Source of the DNA: Syntrophomonas sp. UBA4911 | GTDB taxonomy: Bacteria; Bacillota; Syntrophomonadia; Syntrophomonadales; Syntrophomonadaceae | Assembly (NCBI GenBank): GCA_002398105.1 | Contig: DHCD01000061.1 | Span: 1 to 21,192, forward strand | DNA: 21,192 nt | Direction of reading: 5' to 3' | Shown here: one piece after another, positions 12,506 through 18,773 of the stretch | How positions within the stretch are numbered: position 1 is the first letter of the stretch | How the letters are laid out: every line of letters starts with the position of its first letter | Notes under the pieces: model-generated | Databases searched by the model: none | What the model was told of the DNA's origin: nothing | What the model saw: only the letters and a program-made list of their open reading frames with translations | Translations under genes and position numbers: made by a program

Positions 12506-13879
12506 ATGATAAAGCTGGAACAGAAGTGGCAGGTCTTAATAGTGATATGTATCGGTATCTTCATGTCCACTCTGGATGGAAGTATCCTGAACATTGCCAA
12601 TCCTACCATTGCTGATGATATGTCGGTTTCCATGCAGGGAGTGCAGTGGGTAGCAACTGCTTATATGCTGGTCATTACCGCCACTCTGCTTTTCTTTGGC
12701 CGACTGGGGGATCAGAGGGGGAGCAGCAAGATATATACTTACGGGTTTCTTATCTTTACCGTAGGTTCTCTGCTGTGCAGCTTTTCCCCTTCTCTGCATC
12801 TGCTGGTAAGCGCAAGAATATTCCAGGGAGTAGGCGCCAGCATGATGATGGCAACCGGCATCGGTATAGTGTCCAATATCTTTCCCGCCCAGGAACGGGG
12901 GAAAGCTCTGGGAATAACCGGCAGTATAGTTGGCATAGGCAATCTCAGCGGTCCCAGTATCGGTGGCCTGCTGGTAGCCAAGTTCTCCTGGCCGGCAATA
13001 TTTCTTTTAAATATCCCCATCGGGCTGGTCGGATTTATCCTGGCCGCAAAATTTTTACCCGGTGATTCCAGGAAAGAGGAACATTTTAAATTCGATCTCT
13101 GGGGCAACCTGCTTTTTGCCCTGGCTGCCGCCATGTTGTTATTAGGCCTATCCGCAGAACAGGCCATAAATCTTGATCTCGTCTCTCTGGGCCTGATCTG
13201 CCTGCTGATATTTTATCTGGTAGAGAGAAAACATCCTTACCCCCTGCTGGATATGGAGCTTTTCCGGGTAAAGCCGTTTATTTACGGCAACATCATGTCC
13301 TTTGCCTCATATGCTACCCAGACCGCAGCTATTTTTCTAACGCCCTTTTATATGGAAAAACTATTGCAGCTCTCCCCGGCTGCTTCCGGTTTAATGATGA
13401 CCATTACCCCGGTGTCCATGGCTATAACCGCGCCTCTGGCCGGTAATCTTTCTGATCGGGTGGGCGCTACCCGCCTGACCTCTTTCGCTTTTCTGCTAAT
13501 GAGCGGCGGGCATTTTATGCTGTCCACCTTAAATGGTCATTATGATCTTATCCGCATAGCAGCCGGCCTGCTCTTGTTGGGGGTAGGGATGGGAAGCTTC
13601 GGTTCCCCCAATAACAGTTCCATACTGGGATCCATACCCAGAGATAAAGCGGGCTATGCCGGAGGATTTATCGCCACGGTAAGGAATTTTGCTTTTGCTC
13701 TGGGGATTGCTGCCTCAGTCACTATTTTCACCCTGATTCTCAGCAGTAAAGCATCTGTCCTGTCTTACGGAGCTGCCTATGTTGCCGCCAACGCCTGGTT
13801 ATATCGCATCACCGCTGCCATCTGCCTGAGCGGGTTATTACTTTCGGTCTTAAGCCGGCAGCATCGTCAGCCCGGATAG
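12506..13879 (+). CDS. MFS drug:H+ antiporter of the DHA2 (EmrB/QacA) family
   Basis: This membrane transporter has hydrophobic segments throughout, consistent with about 14 helices. Family motifs are visible. Motif D1 lies in the first helix (STLDGSILNIANPTI, 21-35), motif A is the 2-3 loop GRLGDQRGSSK (65-75), and motif C is the antiporter motif in helix 5 (GPSIGG, 149-154). The DHA2 group exports lipophilic cations, dyes and drugs in exchange for protons. At 457 residues it is typical of the group. ATG at 12506 follows GAGG at eight nt. No regulator gene of the TetR or MarR type adjoins it, and it is monocistronic. The substrate is not predictable. Confidence 0.92.
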   Translation: MIKLEQKWQVLIVICIGIFMSTLDGSILNIANPTIADDMSVSMQGVQWVATAYMLVITATLLFFGRLGDQRGSSKIYTYGFLIFTVGSLLCSFSPSLHLLVSARIFQGVGASMMMATGIGIVSNIFPAQERGKALGITGSIVGIGNLSGPSIGGLLVAKFSWPAIFLLNIPIGLVGFILAAKFLPGDSRKEEHFKFDLWGNLLFALAAAMLLLGLSAEQAINLDLVSLGLICLLIFYLVERKHPYPLLDMELFRVKPFIYGNIMSFASYATQTAAIFLTPFYMEKLLQLSPAASGLMMTITPVSMAITAPLAGNLSDRVGATRLTSFAFLLMSGGHFMLSTLNGHYDLIRIAAGLLLLGVGMGSFGSPNNSSILGSIPRDKAGYAGGFIATVRNFAFALGIAASVTIFTLILSSKASVLSYGAAYVAANAWLYRITAAICLSGLLLSVLSRQHRQPG

Positions 13880-13934
13880 CATCAAGATGATCTGGCTTTT
13901 GCAGATGTCAACAAGAAAAGTGGAACATTGGCAA

Positions 13935-13970
13935 TAAAAAATTGACACTTTAATAATTTTATAAAGTGCC
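13935..13970 (-). terminator. Terminator of the tRNA-Arg gene
   Basis: On minus, GGCACTTTA (13970-13962) pairs with TAAAGTGTC (13952-13944) apart from one G-U, over a nine-nt loop, and is followed by AATTTTTTATT. It starts 20 bp beyond the CCA end of the tRNA. The interval to the MFS stop codon at 13879 holds nothing else. Confidence 0.8.
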
Positions 13971-13989
13971 AATAAATCGAATTCTTTCA

Positions 13990-14064
13990 TGGTACGCCCG
14001 AGAGGAATCGAACCTCCGCACCCGGCTCCGGAGGCCGGTGCTCTATCCACTGAGCTACGGGCGC
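13990..14064 (-). tRNA. tRNA-Arg, anticodon CCG
   Basis: The 75-nt gene folds into a full cloverleaf. The acceptor GCGCCCG pairs with CGGGCGT (final G-U), followed by discriminator A and an encoded CCA. The D arm has GCTC/GAGC, the anticodon stem is CCGGC/GCCGG with loop CTCCGGA, giving anticodon CCG for codon CGG. The variable region is four nt, and the T arm contains TTCGATT. The gene stands alone, with a near-consensus promoter 15 bp upstream and its own terminator. No integrase or att duplication is visible beside it. Confidence 0.97.
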
Positions 14065-14078
14065 ATATTGCATAAGTG

Positions 14079-14107
14079 ATTATAACAAAAGATAAGACAA
14101 TGGTCAA
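14079..14107 (-). promoter_or_regulatory. Near-consensus sigma-A promoter of tRNA-Arg
   Basis: On minus, TTGACC (14107-14102), a 17-bp spacer and TATAAT (14084-14079) match the consensus at 11 of 12 positions. TGT before the -10 makes it also an extended -10. The tRNA 5' end lies 14 bp downstream. Such strength is usual for stable RNA genes. The gap up to 14213 holds nothing else. Confidence 0.88.
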
Positions 14108-14213
14108 ATTGGGGTGGGCTGACTTAAAGGATAGCCCGCGAAATATTTGGAGTTTATCACAAACTGTGCAGGACAGCCGGATCAGGACGCTCTGCACACT
14201 TCTTTAACAGCCT

Positions 14214-14537
14214 TTAATCTTTATCCTCTATATATGCCTGATAATGCTCATAGGCAATCATTATGGCTTTACAAAAAGCGCGGATGCTATTAAGATGAGC
14301 ACGGTTCTCAATTTCTTTGATTAAGGGCTCTATCCCCTGGGAGAGATCATACCCTTGTGCAATAGAAGCCAAAAAATCGCCGGTGTGTGGAAGTACGGTA
14401 ATAAAAGATGCATTAACAATTGTATGCTTCTCTAAATCCACCTCTAGCAGAGCTGTCGTTCTATCAAGCTGCTCCCGCATAGGTATGCCTTTTGGCAGCA
14501 CGGCATGCCCACTGAAAAGGTGTGTGTTTCCTTTCAC
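14214..14537 (-). CDS. DUF3870 domain-containing protein
   Basis: The 107-residue soluble protein matches the DUF3870 family pattern: HLFSGHAVLPKGIPM at 6-20, then VDLEKHTIVNASFITVLP (33-50) and a C-terminal helix (RAFCKAIMIAYEHYQAYI). The family's function is unknown. The start is GTG at 14537, eight nt after GGGAGG. It lies downstream of the molybdenum hydroxylase genes on the same strand, but a 240-bp gap with a hairpin and a possible TATAAT (about 14629-14634) separates them. It may therefore have its own transcript. Whether it works with the hydroxylases is unknown. Confidence 0.75.
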   Translation of the reverse strand: MKGNTHLFSGHAVLPKGIPMREQLDRTTALLEVDLEKHTIVNASFITVLPHTGDFLASIAQGYDLSQGIEPLIKEIENRAHLNSIRAFCKAIMIAYEHYQAYIEDKD

Positions 14538-14679
14538 TTTTAAAGCCTCCCATGCAACTTATATTACAGATAATAGAGTGGTTACCCTGGAGTATGGAGC
14601 TCAAGCCGCCAGTGAATTAATTTAAAATTATTATACTACAATATGTTACATTACTCGAGATTAAGTGAAAAGAAATATT

Positions 14680-14739
14680 GAAAGCCCGGAAACGGGAGTC
14701 TTGGGTGTTTATTGCTGAAAATACTGCCGCCGGGCCTTC
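14680..14739 (-). terminator. Hairpin after the molybdenum hydroxylase operon
   Basis: On minus, GAAGGCCCGG (14739-14730) pairs with CCGGGCTTTC (14689-14680) with one mismatch, enclosing a 40-nt loop. Alternatively the inner CCCG-TTTC-CGGG (14696-14685) forms alone. Both are followed by AATATTTCTTTT. It lies 39 bp after the stop at 14778 and probably ends that transcript. A structured leader of the DUF3870 gene is the other reading. The remaining 14538-14679 stretch is AT-rich, with only a possible -10. Confidence 0.5.
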
Positions 14740-14777
14740 ATTTTATAATGGAGTTAAGGCTTTAAAAACATATTTGT

Positions 14778-15764
14778 TTAATTACCGCCTTGCTGTAGTA
14801 CATTAAAAAGTCTTTCAGCAGTGCAGGGAAGCTCTTTAACCCTGCATCCCACCGCATCAGCTATGGCATTTAAAATAGAAGCTGCTACAGGCACATTGGA
14901 AGGCTCACCTACACCATTGGCTCCAAAAGGACCTATAGGTTCGGGACATTCAACAATAATAGGATCAATATCAGGCATGTCAAGGGCTGTTGGCAGTAAA
15001 TACTCATTGAAATTCGGATTCTTAATCAAACCTTTTTCCAAAAAGATTTCCTCGGACAGGCAAAAACCTAACCCAATAGCAATGCCGCCTTCAATTTGTC
15101 CTTCTACATTCAAAGGGTTGATTGCTTTTCCGGCATCCTGGGCGGCAGTTATTTTTAACACATTTACTTGTCCGGTCTCAGTATCGACCTCCACCTCTGA
15201 CACCATTGTGCCGTAGGTGTAAACCCCATAGGGGACTCCCTGGCCGGTTTCATCATCCAAGGGGACAATGGGGGGATTAAAGCTTGCCCTTCCGATAACA
15301 ACCTTGCCCGCTTTATAAAGTTTAGCGACAACTTCTCCGACTGTAGTTTTCCTTTCAGGATAATTTTCTACATATATATATCCATTTTGGGCAGCAAGTT
15401 TTTCCGTGCCGGCCGATAGAATTTTGGCAGCTTCAGCAAATAATTGCTCTTTAGCGTCCTTGGCCGCCAGGCGCACTGCATTTCCCGAAATAAAGGTTTG
15501 CCGGCAGGCGGAAGTTACGCCTGCTTCAGGTGTTACCCCGGTATCTGCGCTAGTCATAGTAACCATCTCAAAGGGAATTCCTAATTCCTGAGCAGCGATT
15601 TGCGTCATTACTGTGCTTGAACCCTGGCCAATATCGGCAACTCCGCAAAAGATGTTGGCAGAACCATCCTGCATCAGCTCTACATAGGCACTGGCAGGGT
15701 TTGGTTTACCTGTATTACCCATACCGTAAAAAAAGCACGCAATACCTTTCCCGCGCAATTTCAT
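14778..15764 (-). CDS. C-terminal half of a molybdenum hydroxylase large subunit (NdhM-like)
   Basis: The 328-residue protein corresponds to the second half of xanthine-dehydrogenase-family molybdopterin subunits. It has CGVADIGQGSSTVMTQIAAQ (40-59), the cofactor-contact stretch TSACRQTFISGNAV (84-97), AAQDAGKAINPL (207-218), EGQIEGGIAIGLGF (221-234) and the catalytic-Glu motif GANGVGEP with Glu287. The N-terminal half of the same large subunit is encoded just upstream in another frame, ending at 15782. The gap is 17 bp and contains GGAAG seven nt before the ATG, so this looks like a true separate gene. Adding both products gives about 912 residues, near the single-chain aldehyde oxidoreductase (MOP) of Desulfovibrio gigas. 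Separate N and C halves are known in Eubacterium barkeri nicotinate dehydrogenase (NdhL, NdhM). The substrate is unknown. Confidence 0.9.
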   Translation of the reverse strand: MKLRGKGIACFFYGMGNTGKPNPASAYVELMQDGSANIFCGVADIGQGSSTVMTQIAAQELGIPFEMVTMTSADTGVTPEAGVTSACRQTFISGNAVRLAAKDAKEQLFAEAAKILSAGTEKLAAQNGYIYVENYPERKTTVGEVVAKLYKAGKVVIGRASFNPPIVPLDDETGQGVPYGVYTYGTMVSEVEVDTETGQVNVLKITAAQDAGKAINPLNVEGQIEGGIAIGLGFCLSEEIFLEKGLIKNPNFNEYLLPTALDMPDIDPIIVECPEPIGPFGANGVGEPSNVPVAASILNAIADAVGCRVKELPCTAERLFNVLQQGGN

Positions 15765-15781
15765 TTTATCACTTCCTTACT

Positions 15782-17536
15782 TTATCTGTTAAATCCGCTT
15801 TTTTCCACAACACGCTCAAAAGTTTCCATGAAACCTACGCCATCAGTTAGTACCTGACCGGTAGGAATTACAGAACCTTTTTTGTATCCATTGATCCTGC
15901 GTATTTCTACGGCAGAGATTCCAAGTTTTTGGGCCAATTCATCCATCAAAGCTTCATAGGCGATGGAGGCCTGGGGTGAACCAAAAGCCCGCATGGCTCC
16001 GGCAACAGGATTATTAGTATAGACGCAATAAGCATCGACTTTCAGATTGTCCACTTCGTAAGGGCCCACGATAGAAGCTGCTGTTCTGGTTAAAACTCCC
16101 GGTCCATGAGAGCCGTAAGCTCCCGTATCTCCATAGATCTCCGCTTGGACGGCGGTGAGCTTTCCATCACTGCGTGCGCCGATCTTATAGTGCATATAAT
16201 AGGGATGCCTTTTGGTGGAGGTAATCATGGACTCTTCCCTGGAATAAGCCATTTTTACCGGCCTTCCGGTCTTAAAAGCCGCCAGTGCAACAAGAACCTG
16301 CAGAGAAACGTCGATTTTCCCTCCAAATCCGCCGCCGGTCGTTGTCTGTATAACTCTTACCTTACTCACGGGGAGTTTGAGGTTTACGGCAATTTCCCCA
16401 CGATGGTAATGCGCTCCCTGGGTTATAGTGTAAACCTTTAATATTCCACCCTCGTATAGAGCGACGCCTGCTTCAGGCTCTATATAAGCGTGTTCGTTCA
16501 TTCGGGTTTTAAAGTTATCCTCAACGATTACAGCGGCTTCACTAAACCCTTTTTCGATATCGCCCCGGTACATTTTTCTGTGTAAAAGCATATTTCCCCC
16601 TTCATGCACCTTGGGGGCATCCTCTTTAATTGCGTCTTCCACTGAAAAAACCCCTGGCAGCGGTTCATAGTCCACATTGATCATTCTTAAAGCTTCTTCA
16701 GCGATCTCAGCGCTTTCTGCCACCACCAAAGCTACAGCATCACCATAGTGACGAACTTTATCACCTGCCAATACGGGTGTGTCTTTTATATGGGGCATAA
16801 TACCGACTATGTTAGGGCCGGGAATGTCCTTGCTGGTATACACACCCAAAACGCCGGCAAGAGCCTGAGCTTTTTCAATGTCAATGTTTTTAATCAGAGC
16901 ATGGGGATGAGCGCTGCGAAGCGCTTGGGCATAAGCCATATTAGGGAAATAATAATCATTGGCAAACTTGGATTCACCAGTCACTTTTGGAATACCGTCA
17001 ACTCTTGTTACAGATGAGCCAACAACATCCTCACCTGTTGTTACCGGCCATTTTACCTCATGTTCTCCTCTCAATTCTGCTGCAGCGGCCAGGATGGCAT
17101 CAACAATTTTCTTATATCCGGTGCATCGGCAGAGATTTCCTGAAATAGATTGTCTGATATCCTGTTCTGTTGGAGTGAGGTTTTTATCCAATAATGCCTT
17201 GGCGCTCATCAGCATGCCCGGTGTACAGAATCCACACTGGACAGCACCGTAAGCCAAAAATGCTTTCTGCAGAGGATGAAGATTTTGGGCAGTTCCTAAT
17301 CCTTCCACCGTAATTATATTTTTACCGTGAGCTTTAAAGGCCGGCATCATGCAAGAGGCCACTGGCTCGCCTTCCAACAGGATGGTACAAGCTCCGCATT
17401 CGCCATTATTACACCCTATCTTGGTTCCGGTTAAGCCTATCTTTTCTCTAATCAAATCAACCAGTTTTATATCCGGTTCAACTTCCAGTTCATATTGCTT
17501 ACCGTTAACATTTAAGTTTATTGTTTTCTTAACCAT
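15782..17536 (-). CDS. Fusion of [2Fe-2S] subunit and N-terminal half of a molybdenum hydroxylase (NdhS-NdhL-like)
   Basis: The 584-residue protein joins two parts. Residues 1-155 are the small iron-sulfur subunit, with a plant-type cluster at Cys42, Cys47, Cys50 and Cys62 and a second cluster at Cys101, Cys104, Cys136 and Cys138. Residues 165-584 are the first half of the molybdopterin subunit, including GGGFGGK (401-407) and AMRAFGSPQ (514-522). It lacks the GxGE catalytic glutamate, which is in the next gene. ATG at 17536 is preferred (GGAGG eight nt upstream); a TTG directly before it at 17539 is possible. The start overlaps the FAD-subunit stop by 8 bp, which implies translational coupling. 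It ends cleanly at TAA (15784-15782), about ten residues short of where unsplit homologues continue into the C-terminal half. Confidence 0.92.
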   Translation of the reverse strand: MVKKTINLNVNGKQYELEVEPDIKLVDLIREKIGLTGTKIGCNNGECGACTILLEGEPVASCMMPAFKAHGKNIITVEGLGTAQNLHPLQKAFLAYGAVQCGFCTPGMLMSAKALLDKNLTPTEQDIRQSISGNLCRCTGYKKIVDAILAAAAELRGEHEVKWPVTTGEDVVGSSVTRVDGIPKVTGESKFANDYYFPNMAYAQALRSAHPHALIKNIDIEKAQALAGVLGVYTSKDIPGPNIVGIMPHIKDTPVLAGDKVRHYGDAVALVVAESAEIAEEALRMINVDYEPLPGVFSVEDAIKEDAPKVHEGGNMLLHRKMYRGDIEKGFSEAAVIVEDNFKTRMNEHAYIEPEAGVALYEGGILKVYTITQGAHYHRGEIAVNLKLPVSKVRVIQTTTGGGFGGKIDVSLQVLVALAAFKTGRPVKMAYSREESMITSTKRHPYYMHYKIGARSDGKLTAVQAEIYGDTGAYGSHGPGVLTRTAASIVGPYEVDNLKVDAYCVYTNNPVAGAMRAFGSPQASIAYEALMDELAQKLGISAVEIRRINGYKKGSVIPTGQVLTDGVGFMETFERVVEKSGFNR

Positions 17537-18413
17537 CAATCCTACCTCCTAAGTCGCCGACAGCCTCAACAATAGCACGTGCCAGAAATACCTTGACCAT
17601 GTCTGTTTTATAAGCAGCTCTCCCCTGAAAACTATCCCGGGGTTTTATCTCTTTGATAATTGTCTCCTGAGCTGATTTAAGGGTCTTTTCGGTAAGAGGC
17701 TGGCCTTTAAGCATATTTTCGGTTTCCACAGCCCTTAGAGGTTTATAATCCATTGGTCCTACTGCAATACGTACGTCCTCAAGAATGTTTTTACCGCTGT
17801 TGGTTTTCAGCCAAACGCCTAAATTGAGTATCGGCAGGGCCAGAGCCTTCCTTTTTGCATGACGCATAAAAGCAGTAGATTCATTTTCACCCGGAGTTTC
17901 AAAAACAAATTCAGTAATGATTTCTTTGGTAGGATCCACAAAAGATTTACCGACTCCCGTGTACAATTCCGAAAGCGGCTTTTCCTTCTCACCTTCCGGT
18001 CCTTTGATCCTGGCCTGTGCATTTAAAGCAGTCAGCGCAATAGCAGTATCTGCCGCAGAATGGGCGTTCACGATATTGCCGCCTATGGTGCCGGCGTTTC
18101 TGATCTGGGGTGAACCTACACAACCCGCAGCCAGAGCAAGTACCCTGGCTTTCTTTTTTAATAATGCTGATTCGGCCAACTGCGAATGTGTAGTAAGGGC
18201 GCCGATTTTAATATATTTTCCTTCTTCTCTGATGTACTTAAGCTCCTTAATATTTCCAATATCAATAATTCCCTGGGTTTTAACCATACCTTTCCTCACC
18301 AGGATCATGAGGTCGGTTCCGCCTGCCATTATGCGGGTATTTCCATTGCTGTCCTTTAGATGCTTAAGGACTTCATCAACTGTTTCAGGTAAATAATAAT
18401 TTTCCCAGTACAA
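17529..18413 (-). CDS. FAD-binding subunit of a molybdenum hydroxylase (CoxM/NdhF-like)
   Basis: This medium subunit passes electrons from the iron-sulfur clusters to FAD and on to an acceptor. The two flavin-binding signatures are AGGTDL (30-35) and NAGTIGGN (106-113), followed by SAADTAIAL (119-127). A CO dehydrogenase flavoprotein C-terminal domain follows (about 180-285). The length, 294 residues, is normal. The start is TTG at 18413, eight nt after GGAGG. It is the first gene of a three-gene operon with overlapping or closely spaced reading frames. No second FAD subunit is seen for the other hydroxylase in this window, so it could serve both, though unit B may have its own upstream of the edge. 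Confidence 0.93.
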   Translation of the reverse strand: MYWENYYLPETVDEVLKHLKDSNGNTRIMAGGTDLMILVRKGMVKTQGIIDIGNIKELKYIREEGKYIKIGALTTHSQLAESALLKKKARVLALAAGCVGSPQIRNAGTIGGNIVNAHSAADTAIALTALNAQARIKGPEGEKEKPLSELYTGVGKSFVDPTKEIITEFVFETPGENESTAFMRHAKRKALALPILNLGVWLKTNSGKNILEDVRIAVGPMDYKPLRAVETENMLKGQPLTEKTLKSAQETIIKEIKPRDSFQGRAAYKTDMVKVFLARAIVEAVGDLGGRIDG

Positions 18414-18444
18414 TATCTGTCCCTCCTTCTAAATAGTCGTCTAG

Positions 18445-18475
18445 CGGAATTCCGGGTTAGGTAAGAAAGCGCTTT
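18445..18475. promoter_or_regulatory. Two palindromes ahead of the hydroxylase operon, one cre-like
   Basis: CGGAATTCCG (18445-18454) and AAAGCGCTTT (18466-18475) are perfect 10-bp palindromes between the upstream terminator and the start codon at 18413. With flanks, the second reads AGAAAGCGCTTTGC, matching the CcpA/LacI-family operator form TGAAAGCGCTTTCA at 11 of 14 positions. It may be a catabolite or LacI-type operator. I could not define a -35/-10 pair with confidence in 18414-18590. Confidence 0.4.
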
Positions 18476-18589
18476 GCCCGACCCACCCTAAATATTTCCC
18501 TCTTACTGTTGCAGGAAACTTTTATTTTCTTGTCTTTATAATTCCCCCTTGCCATTCCAACCTTTAAATTCTTCTTTTATTCCAGAGAC

Positions 18590-18655
18590 TATAAAAAAAC
18601 AATAACCCCAGCAACATCACCTTTCCCAAGAAAGATTAAAGTTGCTGGGGTTTTT
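18590..18655 (-). terminator. Bidirectional intrinsic terminator between the two hydroxylase units
   Basis: ACCCCAGCAAC (18605-18615) pairs perfectly with GTTGCTGGGGT (18641-18651) around a 25-nt loop with some inner pairing. On minus it is followed by TATTGTTTTTTTATAG (from 18604 down), and on plus by TTTTCC. It closes the transcript of the gene ending at 18774. Confidence 0.9.
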
Positions 18656-18726
18656 CCATTTCCATAAAGAGGGGTAAGCTCTTTACCATGTGAAAATACA
18701 GCAAAACTAAATTATCATTATTTATA

Positions 18727-18762
18727 ATATACCTTTGAAAGGCCTATATGTCAAGGGTATAT
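18727..18762. repeat. 12-bp stem-loop just after the large-subunit stop codon
   Basis: ATATACCTTTGA (18727-18738) and TCAAGGGTATAT (18751-18762) pair with one G-U or A-C mismatch over a 12-nt loop. It starts 12 bp past the stop of the gene at 18774 and may protect the mRNA 3' end or assist the main terminator 70 bp further on. A smaller hairpin (GGTAA/TTACC, about 18673-18687) lies between them. Confidence 0.5.
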
Positions 18763-18773
18763 AGAAACTAGCC

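Noticed and set aside
13990..14064. tRNA-Arg as attachment site of an integrated element
   Set aside because: No integrase gene, no direct repeat of the tRNA 3' end within the window, and flanking genes look chromosomal.
14538..14777. Molybdenum cofactor or other riboswitch ahead of DUF3870
   Set aside because: Only a simple hairpin with a large loop is visible; no multi-helix core or conserved motif of the Moco RNA.
18414..18600. Sigma-54 promoter before the hydroxylase operon
   Set aside because: GG and GC pairs ten bases apart exist around 18470-18490, but the -24 and -12 boxes do not match TGGCACG and TTGC.
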